Below are positions 46,201 through 56,800 of a stretch of DNA of 64,000 bases, piece after piece. The translations under genes were made by a program, and so were the position numbers. Below the pieces are notes generated by a model. That model was not told where the DNA came from. It did no database searches and worked only from the letters and a program-made list of their open reading frames with translations. The stretch is from Flectonema sp. DT1601 (lineage: Eukaryota > Euglenozoa > Diplonemea > Diplonemida > Diplonemidae), in NCBI GenBank assembly GCA_964019425.1, contig OZ025812.1:310001-374000 (forward strand), read 5' to 3'. Each line of letters starts with the position of its first letter. Positions within the stretch are counted from its first letter, which is position 1.

Positions 46201-46886
46201 GACTTGAAAAAGGACTACAGGGATGGGAACACAAACTTCAAACTCTAAACAGAGAATTAGAAACAACTCAATCAGATGAATCACCTGAATCAGCTACCAG
46301 ACTAGCTACACTAAAAGAGCAACACAACTTAGCACAAGACAGTCTAAATGAACTGACTAAGGCTCACACGGAAGCTTGTAATACAGAAAATCAACTTCGT
46401 CAAGTTGATGATAGAATAGACGTACTTCAAGCAGCACTAGAATACGGTCAAGATATCATCGAACAGATTGAAACAGAGATAGAAGACTTAACTAAAGAAG
46501 GTGAACTTCTCAAAGATCAGTCGAGTTCGAATGTAATCTCTCCTGCGAGGGAACCTCCTCGTCAGACTCATGTGACACGAGACATAAAACAACCAACGTC
46601 AGATCAATACCAACAGACGTTACAACAATACGCTAGGAAGGTTGCTCATCTCAATAAAATAGATCAAGAAAAGGATAAGGAAATCTCTGTGTTGAAAACC
46701 TCAACTACTGAACATCAAGAAACTGTTGAAAAGTTAAAGAACGCTCTCAAATTAGCAGAAATGGGATTCAACAGAAGACTTTTAAAAGTACAATTAGAAC
46801 ACAAAAAGATTCTCAACAAACTGATGGTCTCAAATGGCGATGCTAACTCTCCTTCGGAACAATTCTTCACTGAAGACGCTGCTTAA
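43254..46886 (+). CDS. Kinesin-4 family motor, KIF7/KIF27-like
   Basis: One exon encodes 1210 residues. The N-terminal motor (about 1-355) has VKVALRVRPLLP, the P-loop GQTGTGKT (about residue 85), switch I NSVSSRSH, switch II DLAGSE and YRDSKLTRLLQDSLGGN, all intact. The motor start (LGKDRAFTFDSLYGPN, LAYGQTGTGKTYTMGTGD) is kinesin-4-like. A long coiled coil follows. The segment LRQVDDRIDVLQAALEYGQDIIEQ (about residue 1045) closely recalls the conserved IEALDAAIEYK segment of KIF7 and KIF27. Those relatives act at cilium tips and in axoneme assembly. There is no C-terminal Cys-rich domain as in KIF4. A CCCAACAG ends 43 nt upstream of the ATG. Confidence 0.95.
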   Translation: MSGDDDCRVKVALRVRPLLPKEEIDEARVCAKVIDGQQILLGKDRAFTFDSLYGPNSNQDDVYEGCVRGLMNQFSRGIHCTILAYGQTGTGKTYTMGTGDLLRVSPDDHGIVPRAVALLFADLERKKKEAKDAGKTAEFSCKVSYMEIYNENLKDLLRPSTASKSLQIREDPNGGITVTGVHEEQVNSYDEMLAQLDRGTIARTTGATMMNSVSSRSHSILTITVNQDIHDPSNSLAPHETTSSKLHLVDLAGSERNKKTLASGQRFKESVSINSGLLALSNVISVLAEQKRDTDRKIHVPYRDSKLTRLLQDSLGGNASTLMIACISPADSNFEESLNTLKYANRAKNIRNKPVVNRDRHTVVVTQLRQELMQCKKLLSENGLNFESEIEALNAKQSTSTEVIQLADGSSMTLGQISALKRDKSSLEEEFQRLKTHHRNHSCWETLGVEVTEIVAEALQIISNIDDVESQQQLKSLFRSLEKRLSAKTNAQNRAGYSSAKTVKHPLSKQQTNLPQSSTRRKNPVSALTSNAKENSPPRVNRIVPSSMISTGKVPKMMTDLPENASPAVISSHVDQVIIENQKLLRNLKQLEDDLFKSECQAMQETEEKSKLQSAFTTAKEENKHLKQQNEKLAQQVGRLTQQHTQGESPRSSSSPVRVGEETVDTLQTEISRLQVEKDFLWEAKCRTEAEKKTLEKNVNHVQLIFQQEQQEMQLQLKALSVEIEHKASMVDDFMEREKRMNAVRQQNEKTIQQMEQEKARLTTELDRAFRKLENSDHVGEKLERMREDLRRQYEQRLKEQDNNLQGLRKKQRDAQQLLRHQGAETRKVHKLQNEVTQLRVHQTELKNSLRSKIDARETEHEERKKQLNQLHRQVRQLEVENIKYSTSLRMKEDSLNRMQQQLNCEKTKTKNLADKQADSRKEIERKQNWLDKEIELQKKKREAQNRLHRELNWRERILREKVDHQTARDELKKAKDAQDIKRLEKGLQGWEHKLQTLNRELETTQSDESPESATRLATLKEQHNLAQDSLNELTKAHTEACNTENQLRQVDDRIDVLQAALEYGQDIIEQIETEIEDLTKEGELLKDQSSSNVISPAREPPRQTHVTRDIKQPTSDQYQQTLQQYARKVAHLNKIDQEKDKEISVLKTSTTEHQETVEKLKNALKLAEMGFNRRLLKVQLEHKKILNKLMVSNGDANSPSEQFFTEDAA

Positions 46887-47359
46887 TAAATTTACATAAA
46901 ACTGTTGACACATAACTGTTAACACAACCCCCCCTCACTTGATAGAGTGTACCTTTTAGATAAATAGATATCCTTTATTTGTTCTCTTCCCCCGTCTTCT
47001 TTCCCCCTTTCTCTCTTTTTGGTGGAACATATTTTGAATCCTCACATTCAACAGCGCGATGGCTGTTTTTTCTTTTTTTTCTTTCTTCGATTAGTTTATT
47101 AGACTTTTTGAAATATGTTTTCTGAAGAGGAGTCCTGGTCGGGTAACTGTTAAACTTGTTCTCGTTGCGTAGTGGGGAAAAAAAAAAAAAAAAAAAAAGG
47201 GAGTATCGCACGAGATGATTTGTTTGTTTCTTTGCCTGTTGTATCCCTCCAAGCTTCCTATCTTCACCATCCACTCCCCAACTTAGATTATAATAATATT
47301 GAGCTTTAGATAACTGTGATTAGATGATCATGTTAATATTAATTGTTTTCTTCAGGTGG
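46887..47359. other. Intergenic
   Basis: CT-rich and A-run sequence; ATTGTTTTCTTCAG ends at 47355, only 4 nt before the chosen ATG of the next gene. No gene is seen. Confidence 0.5.
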
Positions 47360-48271
47360 ATGTCTTTTGATCTTACGAGAGTTCACCAAATGCAATGCAT
47401 CGCACACAAAGTAACCGACCTACAGTCGCCAGACACTACGTCAATTGTTACGAAGATGACTGGAAAACACGGCGCAGGTTTTAAAATTGTCGTCTACTCT
47501 GATCTTCATATCGGACCGACTGACGACAGAGCCAACGATTTTAAAATTTCTGACACTCTCTTCGTTAACAAACTTGAAGAAGACTTACGTGAAGTCGATT
47601 GCATTATCCTCCTCGGAGATATACTTGAGTTGTGGGAGATCTCTCATAAGAATACTACTTCAGAGGAGAGGTTTAACAAAATTAAATCATCGCGACCTCA
47701 GTTTTTTAAATTCCTTTCAGATCACCAGAACAAGGATGTCTTCTACATCTGTGGTAACCACGATGCGAAAACTGCAAAACTTATTAATGCCCCTCTGGGT
47801 ATTCATTTTGAATTCCCTGACAATGGAGGTGGTATCTTCGCTACTCACGGTCACTTTATTGATGAGGATAACACTGGCTCTGGTGAGTGGAGAGGTCGAA
47901 TTGGGACTGCATTCAGAGCCGCAGCAGAGCGACTCATTCACCCAAATGCTGATGAGGCACTCATGGAAATCGCAGATCACGTTGGTCGCTCAGGAGATAG
48001 CAAACTGTACTCAGACTGGGGAGATCATCTTGCCTCAGAGTTTGGTTACTCCGTAGTCATCATGGGACACACTCATAAGTCAGAAATCCTATCCCGTCCT
48101 ACCCATCACTATGTCAATACAGGTGGAGGAGAAGAAGTAACTCGAAAGGGTAAGTTACAGAGAACATTTATCGAAGCTACTGTTAGTGAGAAGCTCTGTA
48201 AGATTACTCAAAATATTATTCAAATCGATACCGACAGCCCTGATTCAGGTGGCTGTTGTACTATTCTGTGA
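47360..48271 (+). CDS. Calcineurin-like metallophosphatase with CaaX-type C-terminus
   Basis: The predicted protein is 303 residues. It carries the complete metallophosphoesterase signature: SDLHIG (about residue 46), GDILE (85), GNHD (131), THGH (161) and GHTHKSE (235), coordinating two metals. The overall spacing is like LpxH and related UDP-diacylglucosamine-type or polyphosphate-type hydrolases. The C-terminus is GGCCTIL: a Cys-a-a-x box with Leu, predicting geranylgeranylation, and a second Cys that could be palmitoylated, so the enzyme is probably membrane-tethered. An upstream in-frame ATG (47324) lies before a strong TTTTCTTCAG acceptor, so I place the start at 47360. Substrate unknown. 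Confidence 0.88.
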   Translation: MSFDLTRVHQMQCIAHKVTDLQSPDTTSIVTKMTGKHGAGFKIVVYSDLHIGPTDDRANDFKISDTLFVNKLEEDLREVDCIILLGDILELWEISHKNTTSEERFNKIKSSRPQFFKFLSDHQNKDVFYICGNHDAKTAKLINAPLGIHFEFPDNGGGIFATHGHFIDEDNTGSGEWRGRIGTAFRAAAERLIHPNADEALMEIADHVGRSGDSKLYSDWGDHLASEFGYSVVIMGHTHKSEILSRPTHHYVNTGGGEEVTRKGKLQRTFIEATVSEKLCKITQNIIQIDTDSPDSGGCCTIL

Positions 48272-48668
48272 GCTGATCTTTAATCTTCTCCTCTCTTCTT
48301 AATCTCACACGTGATCCAAATATCAAATACAGCTGCTGTAAAGCAACCAACACAAGGTGTCTGTGCTTCAACAATTAGATATATTCATCTTATGTGAGCA
48401 GTGCGACTTCCACAAATATTAATTATAATCTATGAACGCTATCCCAGGCATCCACTTGTTTGATTTTGTTAGTTCTGATTCAGTTTTTTTTTTTTTTATA
48501 TATAAAAAATATTTTTTAATAACGAGACGTATCTGTTCTGGTAAGTCTTTCTCTTCCTCTGATGGAGATTCCTATTAAAAAAAAACTTATAAATTTGTAA
48601 AGTCACTTTATATCTAAAATTATCTTTTTATTTCATTTTTTATTAATTCCAGTCGATGCTTTTCCACA
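48272..48668. other. Intergenic
   Basis: A TATATATAA stretch near 48500. TTATTAATTCCAG ends at 48652, 16 nt before the next ATG. No gene is seen. Confidence 0.5.
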
Positions 48669-50301
48669 ATGAATGAGCAAACTGAATACGAAGGTGTCCA
48701 GACTGATGACGGTAGGGATGCAATTAGGAATCTCAGTTTCGAACTCGCAGAGACGAAGAAGAAGTGCGGGCAACAGATAACTGAGACATTGGAATTAGTA
48801 TCTCGACTTCAGGAGAAATCATCATCAGAAAAGACATTACGGCAAGCACTTGCAATAGAAGAGAATTTAGCTGAAGAGAGACTGCAGGATCTGAGAGAGT
48901 ATCAAAGTCTTTGTGTTAAGAAAGAACGATCTCTGACTGCAGCTAACCAGACAAATGATGAATTGCAACAACAACTTCTGGAAACTGAAGAAAAACTAAA
49001 AATATCCGAGTCTTCGAATAAAAGTTTACAAATTTCACAAACAGAAACTAAAAAACACTTTCAGGCACTTCAACAGCAATACAGCGATCACACGAGGGAA
49101 TTATTATCTCAGCTTCAGTCAGTCGAAAAGAACTTCGAAGAGAACGAAACAAAGAAATGGATATTAGAACGAGTTACGTCAACTGTACAGTCTAATCTGG
49201 ATAAGAATATTCAATTACAATCTCTGTTTAGTTCGAATCCCTCCGAAGACCCAGATTCTCTACAACAGCTTCTAAGTAGGCATCGAGATGATTCACAAAT
49301 TCGAATGATTCAACAAGCTGCTACTGAAACACTTCAAAAGTCCAGTAAGAACCATCTGGACAGTCTCAGTAAACTTCAATCTGACTATCAGAACGAGATA
49401 ATAAAACACAAGAACGCTGTAAGTAACTCGAACACAACCATTAAAGTACTTCAAGCAGACTTAACCACTCTTCAAGAGCATTGCGCAGCTTTACGTTCTG
49501 CCGCAGAAGATCGAGACGCCAAACGAATAAGTTCCATCAAAGAATTACAGGGTGCGAATAGTAGACTACAGCAACAGCTATCGGTGTCCAACAAAGATTC
49601 TATTTCGTCGATTAAAACGGAAGATTTGCAACAAAAGATTTCACAATACGAAACTGTTATTAAGAAAATGGAAGATCAACACAACGACCTCTCTAAGAAA
49701 AGTCAGAAATCAGAACACTCTCGCCAGTCAGTGATGTCACAATATAATTCTCTTGTCGATGAGAAGAGTAAATTGAATAGCCAAGTGAGTTCGTTACAGA
49801 ATGAGTACAAGACAGAGTCTGATAGGAATTCTGAATTACGTTCTGTTAATATGTCTTTGGTTCGCGATTGTGAAAATCAAAGCGCTCAAGTCATCTCAAT
49901 GAAAGAAGAGTTAGCTCAGTACAGACGAACCATATCAAAGAAAGATTCCGAAGTAGAACAAGAGAGGATTTTGTCGTCAAAAATCAACAGCGACGTCAAC
50001 AAACTCATCGAAGAATCCCATCAAACTGGAGAGCAGTTGATCGCCGCTCAGCAGGTTTGTTTTTTTCATTTCTACTGCTCCTTTAAATATAAGCAAAATA
50101 GACCAGCATAGATAAAGAAATAAAAAAATAAAACAGGAGGCTCGCGTAGCCACAACTGCCGTACGTCAGTTGGAGGAAGAAAATATTCGTTACAAACAAG
50201 TCATCTCTCAATTCGAAGGCTGGGCAGAAGGTATCGTCGAGCAGAACGAGAAGCGGGTTGTCTTCTCCAGGGCGTTTTCAGCTTCACCTCAATCAACCTG
50301 A
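48669..50301 (+). CDS. Coiled-coil protein
   Basis: The exons 48669-50054 and 50137-50301, joined over an 82 nt intron (GTTTGT...TAAAACAG), encode 516 residues. Apart from the first 15 and last 25 residues the sequence is coiled coil, rich in Gln, Glu, Ser and Lys, with heptad Leu spacing and no globular domain. I recognise no family; centrosomal, basal-body and Golgi-tether proteins look alike at this level. Exon 2 continues the coiled coil directly (EARVATTAVRQLEEENIRYKQVISQFEGW), which supports the splice. An upstream ATG (48656) is out of frame and closes after six codons. Confidence 0.82.
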
Positions 50302-50865
50302 TACTGATACTGTACTTCCTTCACAAGATATTGTTTGTGTATATATTTCTTCCTGTGTTTCCTTAAAGGAAATAATGGAACGACGTCTCCAACACTACGT
50401 CGGTTCAATTTCAGATTAGGTCAGAATGTTTTTATCTCTCCCTGATGTATTCATACTTGTATTTAAAACACATTTCTAGCTCTTATTTTTTAGTATCAAA
50501 ATTTCCAAAAGGTAACCTTGTGGAACGATGATGTCATTTTTTTTTCGTTTATTGTACCGTTATATTCCTATTTTTATATAAAAAAAAAAAAAAAAAAAAA
50601 AGAAAAAAGAATTATATAGATTCGCTGTTCTTTCTCATTGGTTTGTATTCCTAATAGCAGGTCGATCCCTTTGTGTTCTGTACTGTAAGTAAATATGATG
50701 GGAAGAAAAATGATAATAATCTGTTTTTTAAAATTACTATTTTTTTCTATTCAGGAAATCGTTTGAAGCAGACTCATACTCGTTGATTGTGATTGGTGGC
50801 AATCTGTTGTTTATATTTGAATTATTTTCTTGAGTTACTTATAATCACTTCACCACAAGGTAGAT
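50302..50865. other. Intergenic
   Basis: AT-rich with one long A-run near 50580; CTTCACCACAAG ends 6 nt before the next ATG. No gene is seen. Confidence 0.5.
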
Positions 50866-53800
50866 ATGAGGAAGTCACGTATATGCTTATTGGTTGGTGT
50901 GTTGGTCACTGTGGGGGCGATGACGCCGGTGCCACAAACACCAAGCCCGGCAAGACAGACAAACGTTCCAGACACACCATCCCCTCCGCTACAAACACCA
51001 GTCCCAGTGACTACGGGTCCAAGTCCTGTACCACAAACACCTTCACCTGCAGCTGATACTTCAGTTCCTAATACTAACGCACCAGTTGTGACTACATCAG
51101 TTCCGGATACTTCTCAACCTGTTTATACGTCTGTTCCGAATACAATGTCTCCACCAATACAGACGAGTGTACCTGATACACTTTCTCCATCTCTTAGGAC
51201 TACTGTTCCAGTGACTCCAGCACCAACACCAACTCCAGTACCAAATACTTTGTCGCCACCTGAGCAGACGCCAGTACCTGCAACTGGATCTCCTGTTAGA
51301 GTTACTCATGTCCCTGAGACACCATATCCAGCGTATACAAATATACCAATCACTTCGTCTCCTTTTAGACAGACATCAGTTCCTATTACAGATTCACCAC
51401 ATCTTGGAGTCACTCCTGTTCCTGATACTGGGGCCCCAGTTTGGACATCAGTCCCAGACACATCGTCTCCGAAAGCGATGACTTCGACACCAGTTCCGGA
51501 TACGTCGTCCCCCGTTAGGATGACTGCGACTCCAGTCCCAGACACGTCATCTCCGGGAGCTATGACGTCAACTCCGGTACCGATGACTTCTTCTCCTATA
51601 GTTCAGACACCTGTTCCGCAGACTGATGTCCCTTTTGCAACATCTGTCCCTGTAACTCTATCACCTCCTTTACAGACACCTGTTCCTGTTACAGCATTAC
51701 CGACTGTTGCTCCAGAAACAGCATCACCTGCTAGACAGACTTCTGTCCCAATTACATCTGCACCAATCAGATCAACACCGGTTCCGATGACTACTTCGCC
51801 TGTTTACACAAATGTACCAGATACTATTGCACCTTTACCACATCAGACAACTGTCCCAACAACAGCAGCTCCTCCAATACAAACAAGTGTTCCTGTTACT
51901 GATGCTCCAACACCAACCCCAGTACCAAATACTTTGTCACCACCTGAACAGACTCCAGTTCCGGACACTAATTCTCCTGCTAGGCAGACATCGGTTCCGA
52001 ATACTGCGGCACCTACTTCTGCACCGAACACTCCATCGCCACCTGCACAGACACCTGTTCCTGCTACGCTGTCACCTCCCGCACAGACTCCTGTTCCTGA
52101 TACTCTTGCTGTATGTTTCATTTTCTTTTCTTTAGTTTATTCCTCTAAGGTTGCAATAACTTTCTGTGGATCATCATTCAGGGGTGAAACAAACAACAAC
52201 AGCCGACTGCAGTACCAACTGCTGTGCCCACCGCAGTCCCGACCGCGATTCCAACGGCAGTTCCGACAGCTGTGCCGACTAACGTGCCTACCGCTGTACC
52301 TACTGCAGTGCCAACTGCGGTACCAACTGCGGTTCCAACAGCCATTCCAACAGCAGTTCCTACAGCTGTGCCGACTAACGTGCCTACCGCTGTACCTACT
52401 GCAGTGCCAACACTTGTCCCAACGCTAGTTCCCGGAACCACTGCAGTTCCTACTGCCGTACCAACTGCGGTACCAACTGCGGTTCCAACGGCCATTCCAA
52501 CATCAGTTCCGACAGCTGTGCCAACAAATGTGCCTACCGCTGTACCTACTGCAGTGCCAACACTTGTCCCAACGCTAGTTCCCGGAACCACTGCAGTTCC
52601 TACTGCCATACCAACTGCGGTACCAACTGCGGTTCCAACAGCCATTCCAACAGCGGTTCCGACAGCTGTGCCGACTAACGTGCCTACCGCTGTACCTACT
52701 GCAGTGCCAACACTTGTCCCAACGCTAGTTCCCGGAACCACTGCAGTTCCTACTGCCGTACCAACTGCGGTACCAACTGCGGTTCCAACGGCCATTCCAA
52801 CAGCGGTTCCGACAGCTGTGCCGACTAACGTGCCTACCGCTGTACCTACTGCAGTGCCAACACTTGTCCCAACGCTAGTTCCCGGAACCACTGCAGTTCC
52901 TACTGCCATACCAACTGCGGTACCAACTGCGGTTCCAACGGCCATTCCAACAGCGGTTCCGACAGCTGTGCCGACTAATGTGCCTACCGCTGTACCTACT
53001 GCAGTGCCAACACTTGTCCCAACGCTAGTTCCCGGAACCACTGCAGTTCCTACTGCCGTACCAACAGCAGTTCCTACAGCTGTGCCAACAAATGTGCCTA
53101 CCGCTGTACCTACTGCAGTGCCAACACTTGTCCCAACGCTAGTTCCCGGAACCACTGCAGTTCCTACTGCCGTACCAACAGCAGTTCCTACAGCTGTGCC
53201 AACAAATGTGCCTACCGCTGTACCTACTGCAGTGCCAACACTTACCCCAACGCTAGTTCCCGGAACTACTGCAGTTCCTACTGCTGTCCCGACGACAATG
53301 CCGACCGCGGTTCCGACAGCTGTGCCGACAGCTATTCCTACTCTAGTTCCAGGAACTACTGCAGTTCCGACTGCCATGCCAACATTAATGCCTACAGCAA
53401 TGCCAACAGCTACTCCAACTGCTGCACCGACTCTGGTACCGGGAACTACTGCTGTGCCCACCTCGGTTCCTACTGCCGTACCAACCACAGTACCAACAGC
53501 GATTCCGACGGCTGTTCCAACTCTTGTCCCTGGTACGACTGCGGTACCTACAGCGATTCCGACAGCTGTTCCAACTCTTGTCCCTGGTACAACTGCGGTA
53601 CCAACAGCGATTCCAACAGCTGTTCCAACTCTTGTCCCTGGTACGACTGCGGTACCTACAGCGATTCCGACGGCTGTTCCAACTCTTGTCCCTGGTACGA
53701 CTGCGGTACCTACAGCGATTCCAACAGCTGTTCCAACTCTTGTCCCTGGTACGACTGCGGTACCTACAGCGATTCCGACGGCTGTTCCAACTCTTGTCCC

Positions 53801-56800
53801 TGGTACGACTGCGGTACCTACAGCGATTCCAACAGCTGTTCCAACTCTTGTCCCTGGTACAACTGCGGTACCTACAGCGATTCCAACAGCTGTTCCAACT
53901 CTTGTCCCTGGTACGACTGCGGTACCTACAGCGATTCCGACGGCTGTTCCAACTCTTGTCCCTGGTACAACTGCGGTACCTACAGCGATTCCGACGGCTG
54001 TTCCAACTCTTGTCCCTGGTACGACTGCGGTACCTACAGCGATTCCGACAGCTGTTCCAACTCTTGTCCCTGGTACAACTGCGGTACCAACAGCGATTCC
54101 AACAGCTGTTCCAACTCTTGTCCCTGGTACGACCGCAGTACCAACAGCAATTCCGACGGCTGTTCCGACTCTTGTCCCTGGTACGACTGCGGTACCTACA
54201 GCGATTCCAACAGCTGTTCCAACTCTTGTCCCTGGTACGACTGCGGTACCTACAGCGATTCCGACGGCTGTTCCAACTCTTGTCCCTGGTACGACTGCGG
54301 TACCTACAGCGATTCCAACAGCTGTTCCAACTCTTGTCCCTGGTACAACTGCGGTACCTACAGCGATTCCAACAGCTGTTCCAACTCTTGTCCCTGGTAC
54401 GACTGCGGTACCTACAGCGATTCCAACAGCTGTTCCAACTCTTGTCCCTGGTACGACTGCGGTACCTACAGCGATTCCAACAGCTGTTCCAACTCTTGTC
54501 CCTGGTACGACTGCGGTACCTACAGCGATTCCGACGGCTGTTCCAACTCTTGTCCCTGGTACGACTGCGGTACCTACAGCGATTCCAACAGCTGTTCCAA
54601 CTCTTGTCCCTGGTACAACTGCGGTACCTACAGCGATTCCAACAGCTGTTCCAACTCTTGTCCCTGGTACAACTGCGGTACCAACAGCGATTCCAACAGC
54701 TGTTCCAACTCTTGTCCCTGGTACGACTGCGGTACCTACAGCGATTCCGACGGCTGTTCCAACTCTTGTCCCTGGTACAACTGCGGTACCTACAGCGATT
54801 CCAACAGCTGTTCCAACTCTTGTCCCTGGTACAACTGCGGTACCTACAGCGATTCCGACGGCTGTTCCAACTCTTGTCCCTGGTACCACAGCAGTGCCAA
54901 CAGCGGTTCCACCGACTCTCGTCCCTGGTACCACAGCAGTGCCAACAGCGGTTCCACCGACTCTCGTCCCTGGTACCACAGCAGTGCCAACAGCAATTCC
55001 ACCGACTCTCGTCCCTGGTACCACAGCAGTGCCAACAGCAATTCCACCGACTCTCGTCCCTGGTACCACAGCAGTGCCAACAGCGGTTCCACCGACTCTC
55101 GTCCCTGGTACCACAGCAGTGCCAACAGCAATTCCACCGACTCTTGTCCCTGGTACCACAGCAGTGCCAACAGCGGTTCCACCGACTCTCGTCCCTGGTA
55201 CCACAGCAGTGCCAACAGCGGTTCCACCGACTCTCGTCCCTGGTACCACAGCAGTGCCAACAGCAATTCCACCGACTCTCGTCCCTGGTACCACAGCAGT
55301 GCCAACAGCTGTTCCACCGACTCTCGTCCCTGGTACCACAGCAGTGCCAACAGCGGTTCCACCGACTCTTGTCCCTGGTACCACAGCAGTGCCAACAGCT
55401 GTTCCACCGACTCTCGTCCCTGGTACCACAGCAGTGCCAACAGCGGTTCCACCGACTCTTGTCCCTGGTACCACAGCAGTGCCAACAGCGGTTCCACCGA
55501 CTCTCGTCCCTGGTACCACAGCAGTGCCAACAGCTGTTCCACCGACTCTCGTCCCTGGTACCACAGCAGTGCCAACAGCGGTTCCACCGACTCTCGTCCC
55601 TGGTACCACAGCAGTGCCAACAGCAATTCCACCGACTCTCGTCCCTGGTACTACAGCAGTGCCAACAGCGGTTCCACCGACTCTTGTCCCTGGTACCACA
55701 GCAGTGCCAACAGCAATTCCACCGACTCTCGTCCCTGGTACCACAGCAGTGCCAACAGCTGTTCCACCGACTCTCGTCCCTGGTACCACAGCAGTGCCAA
55801 CAGCGGTTCCACCGACTCTCGTCCCTGGTACCACAGCAGTGCCAACAGCAATTCCACCGACTCTCGTCCCTGGTACTACAGCAGTGCCAACAGCGGTTCC
55901 ACCGACTCTTGTCCCTGGTACCACAGCAGTGCCAACAGCTGTTCCACCGACTCTCGTCCCTGGTACCACAGCAGTGCCAACAGCAATTCCACCGACTCTC
56001 GTCCCTGGTACTACAGCAGTGCCAACAGCGGTTCCACCGACTCTTGTCCCTGGTACCACAGCAGTGCCAACAGCAATTCCACCGACTCTCGTCCCTGGTG
56101 CGACCGCAGTGCCAACATTATTTCCACCGACTCTTGTTCCTGGTGCGACCGCAGTGCCAACAGTATTTCCACCGACTCTTGTTCCCGGTGCGACCGCAGT
56201 GCCAACAGTGTTTCCACCGACTCTTGTTCCTGGTGCGACCGCAGTGCCAACAGTATTTCCACCGACTCTTGTTCCCGGTGCGACCGCAGTGCCAACAGTG
56301 TTTCCACCGACTCTTGTTCCTGGTGCGACCGCAGTGCCAACAGTATTTCCACCGACTCTTGTTCCCGGTGCGACCGCAGTGCCAACAGTGTTTCCACCGA
56401 CTCTTGTTCCTGGTGCGACCGCAGTGCCAACAGTATTTCCACCGACTCTTGTTCCCGGTGCGACCGCAGTGCCAACAGTGTTTCCACCGACTCTTGTTCC
56501 TGGTGCGACCGCAGTGCCAACAGTATTTCCACCGACTCTTGTTCCCGGTGCGACCGCAGTGCCAACAGTGTTTCCACCGACTCTTGTTCCTGGTGCGACC
56601 GCAGTGCCAACAGTATTTCCACCGACTCTTGTTCCCGGTGCGACCGCAGTGCCAACAGTGTTTCCACCGACTCTTGTTCCTGGTGCGACCGCAGTGCCAA
56701 CAGTATTTCCACCGACTCTTGTTCCTGGTGCGACCGCAGTGCCAACATTATTTCCACCGACTCTTGTTCCCGGTGCGACCGCAGTGCCAACAGTGTTTCC

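Noticed and set aside
47324-47359. Upstream start adding 12 hydrophobic residues to the metallophosphatase
   Set aside because: A strong TTTTCTTCAG acceptor lies between this ATG and the conserved part, so the upstream codons are probably removed.
52182-52202. Acceptor ending at 52181 for the surface-protein intron
   Set aside because: It would place a TGA two codons into the exon; the ACAACAACAG at 52202 keeps the frame and matches other acceptors here.
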